From positions 58,735,213-58,799,212 of the forward strand of contig NC_065531.1 of assembly GCF_020184175.1 (NCBI RefSeq): a DNA stretch of 64,000 nt, given 5' to 3'. Below, piece after piece: positions 51,721-63,812 of this stretch (position 1 is the stretch's first letter; each line of letters begins with the position of its first letter). This DNA comes from Aphis gossypii. Its lineage: Eukaryota > Arthropoda > Insecta > Hemiptera > Aphididae. Under the pieces are notes generated by a model. The model was not told where the DNA came from. It made no database searches and was given only the letters and a program-made list of their open reading frames with translations. Position numbers and translations under genes: made by a program.

Positions 51721-52747
51721 ATAATTCGTGGACGATTTTAAATAGTGTATACCTATATTCTTCGAATGTCGAGAAATATTAAAACGCTGTGCGTATGCGA
51801 TAAGAATATTTTATTTTTGTACAGGGTAAAGTACCTTCGCTATTTCGCTCAAAGCCGTAACGAATAAAACAAAAAGCAAATTTTTCAGAACTTCCATTTA
51901 TAATGTGTCGAAAATCATAATTGCGACCAACAAAATTGTTATCATTAGAAAACGTTATACACTCGTTAGAAACTTAGAAACATCGGAAGATCATTTAAAT
52001 TATCAAACCGTTTGTGAAATAATAAATTATGTATAACGTTATTCTACTATGATTTATATCTGTTATATAGTAAAGGTGATGTATTTTACTGTCAGATGCC
52101 TTTTCACCACTCGTATTTCTTTACTTCTTTGTTTTTCTGTTTTTGTTTTTGTTTTTTTTTTTTAATATTTTTAATTTTAATTATTATTACAATGAACAAT
52201 ATTAATGAAATAATAATGACGATCTTTTTTATTTTTTCATTTTTAATTACTTTACGAACATTGTCTTTTCTTTCTGTGCTCCCATTTTTGCCATAAATAC
52301 CTTTCTCGTTCCACTGTTACTCTATCCTATCTACTCACGTACTTCTACAAATGTTCGTCCAATAATCGCGTTGTAATCATTATATTTTACACACATCACA
52401 CATCATATAAAATATATTATCATGTTTACACATATAACAGAGTCAAGAATCAACAACTCTTTGAGAAAACCAGTATAGTTATTGTAATAGAGGACAAATT
52501 TTAGAAAATCTTGACTTACCGAAAAACAGAGTTTTAAATTCAAAGTCGACTCTAATCGTCTAATGTATATGTACTTACTACTATTATATTTATTTTATTT
52601 TATAAAAATATTTATATTTATATAATAATATATACAGTGTCTTTTCAAACACTCCAAAAACTGGCAAAATTATAAATGTATTTAAGTACTGCTTTTTTGA
52701 GTCATGCACCATTACAAATTTGATAGATAAGGTTGAAAATCAACAAT
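51721..52747. other. AT-rich non-coding DNA
   Basis: A T-rich tract lies at 52120-52170. TATACAGTGTCTTTTCAAAC at about 52632-52651 resembles a transposon end, but I find no matching right end. Confidence 0.5.
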
Positions 52748-52949
52748 ATTCGCTTAACTAACAATTCGAATGTGAAATAAAGAACAAGCACTTTCTGTAA
52801 AGTGACAATAACAGTTAAACACTTCTTTAAAGACTGTCTATCACATACAGAAGTGAAGTACACTCAAACCTACATGGAGCTATGGCATAGGCCCTAAAAT
52901 ATCGAAAAACCTCATTTCCTTCCTCAAAGATACTGAATTGGATAAATAA
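52748..52949 (+). mobile_element. Decayed non-LTR retrotransposon (Jockey-like LINE), C-terminal end of RT ORF
   Basis: One frame from 52748 gives IRLTN...FCKVTITVKHFFKDC. This fits the family pattern after the reverse transcriptase domain: RLTH, then C-x-x-C-like spacing, then TVxHxLxxC. There is an in-frame TAA at about 52778. After a +1 frame shift near 52886 the next frame reads IGPKISKNLISFLKDTELDK and stops at 52947, matching the usual LINE ORF2 terminus (...LIxFLKxTxL). The copy is therefore 5' truncated, frameshifted and dead. No poly-A tail or target duplication was found. Confidence 0.7.
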
Positions 52950-54360
52950 AGTCATTAATTACAATTCAGTAAACTATTATATTTTATCTATTCTTTTGAA
53001 AAATATATATAATTTAAGAGTGGATATGTTTAGACGTCCCATGAAAATATTTTTGAACTAATGGCCTTAGCTACTGAAGTTGTATAAGATCAATAAACAT
53101 AATAATAAATATCAAAAGGTTAGGTATGATAAAAATGTAGAATATAATATGTAATCTAGTTATATATGTATTGTATGCGCATGAGAAAAATTTAATAACA
53201 TTAAGCTACTGTAAACTAGAAATAAATAAAGTACCTATTACCATTTCAACAATAAGATTTCAAAGTATACATACCAATTTGCAATTTTAAGTAATAAATT
53301 ATCACTGGAGTAATTTTTTAATTAAGTAAATAGAAAGCTTGATTTTGAATTTTAAACCTACAAATACAAATGTCATTCAAAAATATGTTTGTCACGTTTT
53401 TAAATTTTCCAATTTAAAATATTGTGGATGATAAATTATTCAAAAACAAATATGAGCACCGACTTTGGTTGGTTTGTTCACTCATAAAAAAGACGCATTA
53501 TTAAAAACTAGTAAACTTATTCTGCTATTAGTTTGAGGGTACCCATTTCTCTCTTTATTTAGTAGGTCACTTCATTATTGTAATATATGTATTACATTTA
53601 ATCAAAAGACTGAGCAGTGGAAGTCGACGTAATATACGAGAAAATAGCAATAACCGTAAAGTAACCTCTCAAAAATACCCATTAGATAACATTTTCTACT
53701 AGAGAACTAGAGAAGTAATACACATGGTACACAAAGTAGATTCAGCTAGTCTTCTAATAAAAGATTTTTTTTTAAAAATAAAATAAACATCATTGTAAAA
53801 CAACTAGCTACCATATTTCATTAAGAAAGTCTAAATAAAAAATCATCTTATTTATATTTATTAAAAACAAAAAATTACTTTTACAATTTATTTATTCATA
53901 ATAGGTACAGATTTAACAATATCGGTAAGATATTTCTCAAGTAGGTTGAATGACTATGAAGTACATAAACCCATAATCATACTACACGGTCCGTATTATT
54001 ATGTCTAGATTTGATAAATCGAAAAATATCGTTTATACAATACTAAAAGTTTTACCGATTGTACACGATCGACCGATGAAACGGCTACAAAAATAATTTA
54101 ATTAGATTTATATAATAACATAATTTAATATAAAATAATACTTACAACTAGGATTTTTATGTGTTTATTTTAAAGGTAGAGATTAACGTACCTATAGCTA
54201 ATGGACATACATTTATATAAGGCGATAATATATTATATTTTAAGATATGCTAGTACGTACCTAATTGTATTTAAGAGTACAGAGAAGATTATTATTATTA
54301 TTATTTATTTATTTTTTTTTGAAAATGAAGAATAATGCTGTCATGTTTTCTGGCAAAAGA
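52950..54360. other. AT-rich non-coding DNA, may include LINE 3' tail
   Basis: No open frames of note. The first 100-200 bases could be the 3' untranslated part of the LINE relic. Confidence 0.5.
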
Positions 54361-57300
54361 ACTTTTGTGTTGGGCGGGTTTTTTCATTTATCACTACGCG
54401 GTACTGTATAAGGAAAAGGGAGCGGCTATATACGAACGAGAGACGAGAAAGTTTGTGCGGCCGCAAAAACAACCGATGTCGTGGATAAAATGTTTTGATG
54501 AGTAATACACGAATAGCCGTGGCGGAGGACTCGTGATCGGTGTGTGAGTGTGTGTGTGTGTGTATACACGATGACGGGTCGGCGAGTGGTGTCGGGGAGG
54601 GGTAAAGTGCTACGCAACTTTTTTCATTTAAATTTCACTCAGTAGTGCTCTACGTGAACATCAAAATATTTTTATACAAAAGTTCTCATACCTTCCCCTT
54701 TATTAGACAACATAAAATAATAATATAGCAACGACTATACATTAATAACGATGTACGATTTTAGCGCGGGGCACAATTTGCTGAATCGATTATAACATTA
54801 TTATTATATTATTTATACTCGTTTCGAGCCATCACTATAGCTGTATAATATTATGCACGTCTTCGAGATCATTCGGGGTTAGGTATATCTCTGCACAGCG
54901 TGTGTGAAGACTTGCCTAGATAAGAGTTATATTGCAGCTGCATAATGAGAGTACATCGTAAATGTAACCCATTTCGAGTGTCGTTCGATATAAAACACAA
55001 AAACCGCCGTACATAGATGTATTATAGTACCTATAAACTAATATATAATAATTAAATCTAAAACGAGTTAAACGCGTTCGTGTTTGCTGAGTCTCATCGT
55101 CACTAATGCCGCAGTATCGCGTATAATATTATTTATTCATTTATATGTGTGCCATAGACGAAAAGATAACGATAGGTACAACATTCATGGATTAAATTGT
55201 CTTTAAATAGCGAACGGTAATAATAGACTGTACGTTTAATCGCGATAAAATTAAATAATAATTAGCAAACAGAGTAATAATGTTATCAATTTATGATTTA
55301 TGATTTAATATTTAAATTGTTTACCTATTCGTTAGCTTTAGAGATCACACGGGGGATTATACTCCCGGGATTTCCGTTGAAAGCTTTGGGAATTCTCGTG
55401 CAATGTGCGTTATATTTTGGTTGAGGTTGTCCCAGTCGCAGCTTAGATTATGAGCAAACCCACTAGAGCATATGAGTATAATATGATGTCCACATCTAGT
55501 GTCCTGTTCTAATTCGGTTTAAAATAGATTATATCTACCGAAGAAGGTTGTGTCCAGGCGCTCCAGGGCTCCATAAGGAGATATAAATTACTAAAATTAC
55601 TAATTTAATGTTATTAAATTTTATAAAAATATTTATTATAATTTTAACTAGTAAAATCTTCCTTACTGATCGTTACTTTTAATACTAATTTCTTCGCCTT
55701 AATTTATTAAAACTATTTCGTATGGAGTGCGTAATATTAATGTTGTATTTTTTTCGCAATAAGTTTAATTTCCAGAACTTTTTTAGATTTTTGTGTTCGT
55801 CCAGTAAAATTAATGATACAAATTTTAGTAAAAAAACAACAGTTTTCTGACAAAACGATACATTATAAACATTTTACCTAAAATATTTCTCGAGTACTGT
55901 TGCATGTTAACCCACTATAAAATATTTCTTCTGGCATGCAAACCAAAACAAAAAAATGCTAGTACTACTATTCTACTGTAATAGGTTTTACTTATTTATT
56001 TTTTGTTTGATTCTATAATTTAATCTTATAATATGCCTGTGAGTTGTGACCACATGCCAGATAATATGAATTATGAATTCATAAATGTATTATAAAAACA
56101 ATTGTATAAACAAAAAAAAAAAAAAAACATCTAAAGAACCATAATGTGAAAGGATTATTGATTGATGTATAATAATTATTTGTTATTAGTTAAGTTTTAA
56201 AACATCATTTGCAGTTGTTTCGAGAAAATAATGTCTCCGGTTTATTTTAAGATAATTAAAATCAGAATGCTTGAAAGCTAATTGATCAAATACAAGCGAT
56301 ATTTGTAATTCTGTGCAATGGAGCGCTATAGTGGATATACATAATATATTATACACAATAATATATATTGCGTAGTACAGAGTTTACATAATGTTCTGAT
56401 ATACTTCCAACGTTAATCATAGATGAATATTGGTATATATATATAGGCTGAAAAATGTCAATAGCCCTCTCCTCCCTAAAAGGGAATTGTATATACATCC
56501 GAGGACCAAGTAAACAGTAATTAAAGTGCAGGCTTCCACTTTACTTTAAATAATAATATTAGCGTCGGCTGTCCTCCAAAATTCAACAAAATGTCTGTAT
56601 ATAATATGACGTTAATACGTTAGTTTTCAATTAATTAATCGGTGACGATATATCGTTACAATTGTTGATAGTTTTGGTGAAGAAATAAGAATAAGATATA
56701 AATAAAAACCTATTCCAATGATGCAGAGCAAATAATATGTCAACAAATTGCAATATATAATATGTATTAAACTTAAATGTAAACGTCTTTATTAGTCAAC
56801 ATTTTTGTTGATTCGATGTATTATAATCCAAAATCATTATTCGACAATTTTACTAAAACCTGATTTAAAGGTTGATTTTTAATGTTTTTCCATAGCAATG
56901 ATGATGAACTTTTCGAATATTTCGACTAATGTTCGATATCGTTTAAAAATGTTATCTGATACCTATATTGCAATCAGTTTTATTGAAATGATTGTGTTAA
57001 ATCATATGTTTCGTTATCAAAAAAGCTAAGAATGTGAGTTCCAGTGGTAAAACTTACTGCTTATATTGACCGTACTTATTATTTTTCCTGGTTTTTAAAA
57101 TATCTAGACGTTAAACAGAAAACTTTGAGAACAAATTATTGAATTTGAGCTATTTCAAATAAATCAATAAAATAAAAATTGTGATACAAGCGAACTCACT
57201 TGACCAAACTGCAATAGGTTAAATCAAAAATAAATGTAGCTTATAAAATACAACATTTTTGTGGTAATTTGATTAAATTATAGGTATTTGGTATGTTACT

Positions 57301-58560
57301 TTTTTTTATTCAAATGACGAACATCTATAATTCATCATACTATCGTCATAATAATTCTGATATATTAAATTTAAACTCGTCTCCTCATTAATATTCTTCC
57401 AACGAATTTGTTTCAAAAGAAACAAAAATATGAAGAAAAATTAAAAAAAAAACGTATATATAATCTTAAATCATCTTAAAAACGTTTTAAGAACTCGCGA
57501 CGACGACGGGCGTTTGTAACGCCCGATCCAATGATTTATAGAATTCCCAATAGGAACGCTATAAATTATTTATTATCCCTGAACTCCCCTACCTTTACCG
57601 ATATTTTATGTGTGCGCTCTTTGGTACAGTTTACCGAAGGGGCGTTGTTTCGTGTTCACGCGTATACTTAGCATGCTTGTTTGAGCTTCGTTAGTATACA
57701 CCGAGTGGTTGATGTATGCACGTACCTGAACGTCTAAACCAAACCGAAGCTGCAGAGGGTATGTGCAGACCACGAAGTCTTGTGTGACTCTCGTGACTCT
57801 GAACTCAAATAAACGACTAACAAAACCGTAGGTAATAATAGTCACAACGAATAATATAATTTTATTACAATATACGATATTACAAAGATAATAAAATAAT
57901 CAATACGATTTTAATTTTATTGAAAATACCAAAGCAATACGATATCACTATAATTATTTGTTACAAAAAAAAAAAAAAAAAAACAACTCAAAAGGACTCC
58001 CCTACAGTTTTCTTTAATCTAAACTTCAATTATTGGTGTATTATTATTATTTAGTTATGTATACATCAATATATATAGGTAGGTACTATTGAAATATAGT
58101 TTATATTACACTCAATTATATTTGAAAAAAAAATCTCAGTGACACCCCACGAATATATTATTTCACCAACGATAATATAATATTTTAATGATGAAATGTC
58201 ACAAAAAAAAAAAAATAAATAAAATAAATTGAAAAAAAACAATTCCAAAAAATATATTATATTCGTTTTTTTGTCGTCGCCTTTGAACATCGAGTATATT
58301 GTATATATATTATATACATAATATTATGTATACACGTTTTCTTCTCGTCAAAATAAACCGTTAAAACGATCAAGTGGTATTTTTTATTTTATTATTAATA
58401 AAATATTTCTCTCTCTTTTGGAAAATGTACACCGACGAAAAACGAACGTGTCGCACGCAGCTCGTACACAATAATACGATATTATATAATACAATAATAT
58501 TACAAGTGTGTGTCTATAATACAGCCGTGTTGCTCAAGGACCCAAAAGAACCCCGTAGCA
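54361..58560. other. Mixed non-coding DNA
   Basis: GC-richer patches lie at 54360-54610 (with a GT run at 54541-54563), 54740-55160, 55340-55590 and 57490-57830. The minus frame 57606-57845 looks well mixed in codon use but begins with GTG and has no domain. The 55340-55590 patch is unlike its flanks but shows no recognised element. No gene is supported. Confidence 0.5.
57508..57524. repeat. Perfect GC-rich stem-loop
   Basis: GGGCGTT-TGT-AACGCCC, a 7 bp stem with a three-base loop. It is stable for its size and sits at the edge of a GC-richer patch. Confidence 0.5.
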
Positions 58561-58720
58561 TATAAAAGTATATAATATACAGTCATCAACCGCGAAGCTT
58601 ATCCTCTGTTATTCGACGTCCTTCTCCCGTTCGTGTTATTTTAACGTCTCTGCGCCCTTCCTGTGCGGTCTCCTGACTCCTCTATCCGACTATACACTAT
58701 CACGATGTAAATATACTATA
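58561..58720 (+). promoter_or_regulatory. Possible TATA promoter with GC-richer downstream leader
   Basis: TATAAAAG at 58561-58568 is followed by AGTCATCAAC, with the initiator-like A at 58585, 24 bases from the TATA start and therefore slightly close. The next 130 bases are pyrimidine-rich and GC-richer with no long frame. The following 600 bases are a transposon, so any transcript would run through it. Confidence 0.22.
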
Positions 58721-59320
58721 CAGAGCGATTATTGTAACAGTTTTTTTTTTTTTTTTACATAATTCAAATTAATTACTAAACTATAGTTTTGAAAATAAAG
58801 TATATATTTAGCTTTATTTAACATTTGAAAGTTTTATATTTTTTGAACGATTATTACATTTATTTTTAACTTCACATTACGAAGAAGAATATTTTGTTGA
58901 GAATTTTTAAAATTGAATTTTAAACGAGTAGTTAATTAGTTGTATTATTATAGTATTTAAAGTTGAGCGGAGTGTAATGGATCAACATTTTGAGGCTTAC
59001 TTTGGTGTCATTTCACTCGTCTATATTTTATTAAGTCTTTAAATACTGATAAGTAATAAGTAATAACTAACACCTCTTTTTAAATTTAAAATTAAAAGTG
59101 TTAAAAAATGTCTTGTAGGTATTCAATTCTTTTATTTAATGTTATAATATATGCTTACAATAATAAAATCATTAATTATTAAGGCTGCTGTTTAAAAGTC
59201 GAAAATAATTCAACGAATGTATAACTCTGTGTATCCGTGCTAAATTTTTCAAAAACCGAATAAAATTCACAAAAATTTGATAAATTCGGAAATACTAATC
59301 ATCTGCAATGATTCACTCTG
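58721..59320. mobile_element. Tc1/mariner-type MITE, CAGAGTGATT family, copy 2 (600 bp)
   Basis: Left end CAGAGCGATTATTGTAACAG; right end, complemented, CAGAGTGAATCATTGCAG. TA dinucleotides flank both ends (58719-58720 and 59321-59322). The first 20 bases match the complemented end of the copy at 63308 (CAGAGTGATTCTTTTAACAG) at most positions. The interior is non-coding and AT-rich. Confidence 0.8.
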
Positions 59321-59900
59321 TATGCTATCACCGTTGTCGTCGCAGACCTCGCCCTCCCGACAAGCCAAACATCGCCGTGCGTGCCGTCGGTCATGTTTTT
59401 CAATACGGGATTATCCACCACTCACTCGTTCCATCCACAACACCACCACAATCTGCGGCTCGTCGATGTTTACTAATTTGCATTTCATCCCGTTCGAACT
59501 TTAAACGCCAACATAATATTATTATTATATTGCATTGTTTACGACAGTGGGTGTTTTGGAATACGTAAGGCACAATATTTACTCGTAAGTTACAAGTCAC
59601 CACCTGCAACGAGAACGGTACCGATACACGGCTCGAAACGACCCTAAGGCCATAGGGTATAAAACATTATTTACGGATACTGCAATAATCCTTTGTTCGC
59701 GAAATCGTCGCAATACCAGCACCGCGGTGTTTCCGATTACGAATTATAAAAACTGTTATGACAATAATTAATCTGGTATACAAAACCGCACCTTTATAAT
59801 CGTATATTATAAGATGAAAATTACTGTCATTAACTGTCCGACTTTATTAATAGGTGATTGTTCATGATATGTGTCCTAAAAACGATCGATTTTGAATTCA
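59321..59900. promoter_or_regulatory. CpG-richer patch
   Basis: GC-richer DNA directly after the MITE, with overlapping frames on both strands (59277-59609) that conflict, partly cross the transposon end and lack support. Function unknown; possibly regulatory. Confidence 0.22.
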
Positions 59901-61839
59901 CAGCTCGACATTTCTTAGTTGTCCCGCAACAAAAACATATTATTGTATATTTGTACGTGCGTATAATTAATAAACAAATAAACTTATATCAACTTTTATC
60001 ATTATATATAGGTAAATGATATCATTACGCCGACGTAATTTGGACGACGTCTTTGTACTATAGGTATACTTTCATATAGGGCGAAATAATAAAGTGCATC
60101 TAAAATATTATGTCACATACTTATACATACAAGTATATATTGTATATATTTATACCAAAGTACACAATTTGTAGACTTACCTAAATTCGGTCTAGAATAA
60201 TAACACGCAGGATAAAATGAATTTTACGATCCGTGTACCGTGAAAAAAAATCAAGTGCCTAGAAATGTCGCTGAAACAAATTGTCCTCACAAATCACGCG
60301 CACATCGCACATATACGAACTAGCGCACTTGCGTATAGTACTATTTCCCATTTTGTTTTCTTTCTGTTCAGCTCATTATACCTGCTGGAGGTTAGACACG
60401 CATATTGTATTGTTTACATTTGTACTTGCTAGCAAAAAAAAAGTGCTCGTGTTTATGTCATTTTTCAAATAGCATTTTATATTATAATATATAATATGTA
60501 TAATATACATACGCGTTGCTGTCGGCGTATTTTCTTTTTGAAACCAATACGCTCCGCTCTTATTATAAATCATAAAATACCTACTATATAATATATGTTA
60601 CGCACACTGCTAATATTATACGTGTAATTTAGAATTTTCCGTAGACATTTGTTTGTTATAATATATACTCGTACATATATATTTTGAAATAAACGCCATT
60701 CAAAGCTATAAATAATTTTCGATCGCACGCGTGTTTCAATAAAACACTTCACGTCATTGTACTTATATAGAAGTCTAAGACTTAAGTTTATGTATATATT
60801 ATAATGTATAGATATGATGTATAGGTGTTCTGTGTAAGCGAAGGCAACAAATCATCGTGCGAGTAAAACACTATATTCATAATAATGTATTATAGCTATA
60901 GTTCCTTCCATAATGTATTTATTTTAAATTTGACGTGGAACGAAGTTGCAGGAGTGTTATATGGTTTTATATTACCATTATCCAATATAATCTAAAAACG
61001 AACCTATAAGAAAATGGGTATGAAAATATTGGTTTGTACGTCTGTATATAACCCAAATTAAAATATTTATACAAAATTATTTTTATCGATGAAGAATGTA
61101 AAATTTAGAGTAGAGAGGTAAAGAATGTATTTTATTGAATCGTTGAATTTTAAACGATATATTATATCCCGATTGCAATTCACAATTTTCTACAATACTT
61201 AAGATATTTGGACAAATATTTGTGAAAGTCAACCAGAAGTTATAACAATTTTTAACAAATACTATACATCTGATACGTATGATCGTAATTTATCAATCGT
61301 GTTTATTTTACTTTTATGCGAGCAATGTGGAATTAATGTGATAACATTAACTATATTATAATATTTGAATGGAAACACTGTAAATAACTCTAAGTGGTTT
61401 TCTTCTTTTTAACCGCTAATAAAAATTGTTGACACAATTTATTTCTCAGTAAAATATTATAATATTATGTAGCTCTTAACAGTCAGTGTTTACCAGTCGA
61501 TCTGTGCGCTTCTGTATTCGTACCGTCGGCGTTAAATTATAATATTTAAGTCGAATTAAAATCGGAAGATAAAAAAAAAACAATACTTTACAATACGGTT
61601 CTATCATCCGGCGCTTTATTTTTGAAAGTCTGTCCAACGTTCTGTGGTTACCGATTTGAAAACGTATCCTATACACACCTACAGATTTATTATTAACTCG
61701 GCCGGTCCTATATCCGTGGCACAGGTGTAACGCGCCTGTTTGTAATACACTAACTACAAAGTCACTATATATTGGACCTTAGCACTAATACAAATTGTTT
61801 TCCAGTTATATATTATAGATGTACGGACATTAATTTACG
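59901..61839. other. AT-rich non-coding DNA
   Basis: No supported gene or repeat pair. A CTTTCTGTTCAG acceptor-like site at about 60361-60373 is followed 19 bases later by only a weak GTTAGA donor. Confidence 0.55.
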
Positions 61840-61896
61840 AGATCATTATCCGTTGCAGCGGTGTTACCCATACATACATACGTATATAATAATATA

Positions 61897-61920
61897 TTGT
61901 TGTTGTTGTTGTTGTTGTTG
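61897..61920. repeat. TTG trinucleotide microsatellite, 8 copies
   Basis: Eight perfect units. Confidence 0.92.
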
Positions 61921-62308
61921 TATACGACTTGGGCGGTATATTTGTTGCACACTTGCACTTTGTCTTCCGTTAGTCGTTACGACGTGAGAGATATCAACGG
62001 ACGGAGGATTTCGCCCCCTCGCCTCGTCCCGTATACTACTATACTCTCGGATGCTGGATGTGTAATATATTATATCTATAGCCGACCACGACGACGAAGA
62101 TGATGATAATAATAATGGCTTGTTTTCTTTGTGTTACAAATCGGTAGCTCAGACCGTATACAATATATATAAGCGCCCATCGGACGAGGGATGATACCTA
62201 TAGTTTAATTTCGTCAAAACTTTACGCTCGCGGCTCTTATTTTTCCCGCTGCCCCTTTTTTCTTACTGCTATAGACGTCATTCGTTTCCTTGTAATATTG
62301 CACACAAA

Positions 62309-62326
62309 CACACACACACACACACA
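62309..62326. repeat. CA dinucleotide microsatellite
   Basis: Nine CA units. Confidence 0.9.
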
Positions 62327-62791
62327 TATTATATATTGGTATAATAATGTGCTGTGTATTATTGCACATGACCGGTATTACTTACCTCGTCCGAGAACAC
62401 TGTGCCAGCTGTCATCGTTCCGGAAAAACGCATTAATTGCGTATATACCTAATACCGTAGCTATATTACTAAACTGTTTTTGTTTTACCGGGGAAACGAT
62501 GCCGGCAGACACACACACTATACGTCTTTATAATATTATACGTATATACTTGTTGCACAGCGTACGTGCCATAAATCTTGTTTTAAAAGTACTTACACGC
62601 ATTTTTCTGAGCTAAATATTTAGGCATAATATTTTATCGGCGCAATTAGGGTTCGAGTACACATAGCTCATACTCACTGCTGTAACACTTATAACTATAT
62701 ATTATAATATATAGCACCGTTCCCGCCCACTCACTATGATTACTCTAAACTATAGTGAAACATTTTATTTGTAATACTTACCTATATTATG

Positions 62792-63308
62792 TTGAGTGAT
62801 TATGTTTTTTATAGTAATAATACTCATTTATTCAAAAAATATTACCATTTTTGAAAATATTTTTTTATACATACAATATTTAAAAACATAAAAAAAACAA
62901 TAGTTTTGAAAAAAAATTATATTTTTAATATATATTATTTTTTTTTTAAATTAATTACTTTTTTTAACGATAATATACTTTTTAAATTTTATCTTTCAAA
63001 GTAGACTATTTTTTTTAAGAAAAAACCATGTGTATAATCAAATTGTTTACTAATAGTTTATTAGTCAAATTAGTTTAACTTCTAAGAATTTTTAAGCTTT
63101 TTTAAGTGGATTAGTATAAAACAACATTTTTAAGGTTACTTCCTTATTGCTATTTCGCCCCAATCAAAAAAGTAAACAGTTTAAGAATGATAAAAATATT
63201 TATTTATTTTTTAAAACGTTGAATTATCTAATGACATCAAAATAATTTGAAAATATATTTTCAAAAACGTTCAGAATTTTCAGTAAAACTGTTAAAAGAA
63301 TCACTCTG
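62792..63308. mobile_element. Tc1/mariner-type MITE, CAGAGTGATT family, copy 3 (about 517 bp)
   Basis: The right end, complemented, is CAGAGTGATTCTTTTAACAG with TA directly after it (63309-63310), a close match to copy 2. The proposed left end TTGAGTGATTATG keeps GAGTGATT but is more decayed and lacks a clear TA. The interior is extremely AT-rich and non-coding. The right end is secure; the left boundary is not. Confidence 0.55.
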
Positions 63309-63755
63309 TATATTATAATTCTATCTCAAAATAGTAACATATACGTAAACGGAGTGGCTATTAATTGACAGTTTATTTTAAGCTCAATAAATTTTGGACT
63401 TAGGTACAGTTACAATAAATTATAAAATAAAGTTTCAAAAACATCGATTGAACCAAACACGCATATCAATACGACAATACAGAAAAATAAAACATTATTT
63501 TATAATGTATTTTATTAACATAATTACTACTTTATATGAAACGAGAAAAATTTTCACTTCAAAATATATATACTCCGAAATCTATTGACTATTTGTTTAT
63601 TATAAAAATAATAATAATAATATTAATCTTTCAATTATTTTTGATTATTTCAATGTGGTATTACTGGTATTCATTATTTTTTTTCAGTGCAATATTATGA
63701 CTTATGATGAATTACATTATTATAACATACTTATATTTATTTAATTTTATTTCAG
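63309..63755. other. Non-coding DNA, likely intron end
   Basis: The frame 63394-63588 is AT-driven. TTTTTTTTCAG at about 63677-63687 is a possible alternative splice acceptor upstream of the candidate exon. Confidence 0.45.
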
Positions 63756-63812
63756 GTGTATAACAAATTGCTGAGTGGAAATTCATTATTTGTGCTTACA
63801 ACATTATTACAG
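63756..63812 (+). other. Candidate 57-base internal exon
   Basis: A T-rich tract and TTTATTTCAG end at 63755. The segment is followed by CAG|GTAATG, a good donor with GT at 63813-63814. The 57 bases equal 19 codons and are open in the first frame only, giving a peptide beginning VYNKLLSGNS and ending TTLLQ; the other two frames contain stops. It is less AT-repetitive than its flanks. If coding it would be a phase-0 exon of exact codon length; otherwise an untranslated exon. It could pair with the candidate first exon ending at 14898. Short AT-rich acceptor/donor pairs also arise by chance. Confidence 0.33.

Larger units (their letters stand above)
61840..62620. promoter_or_regulatory. CpG-richer island with microsatellites
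   Basis: It contains TATATAAG at about 62166-62173, a TTG repeat and a CA repeat. Frames 61772-62103 overlap in two phases and owe their Cys/Leu runs to the TTG repeat; the frame 62298-62615 starts within the CA run. No gene is called. Confidence 0.25.

Noticed and set aside
52632..52651. TATACAGTGTCTTTTCAAAC as a transposon left end
   Set aside because: No matching right end was found within the next kilobase.
57606..57845. 79-codon minus frame with balanced codon use
   Set aside because: Starts at GTG, no ATG near the start, no recognised family, no splice sites.
62649..62662. GGGTTCGAGTAC resembling a tRNA B box
   Set aside because: No A box at the right distance and no cloverleaf pairing.
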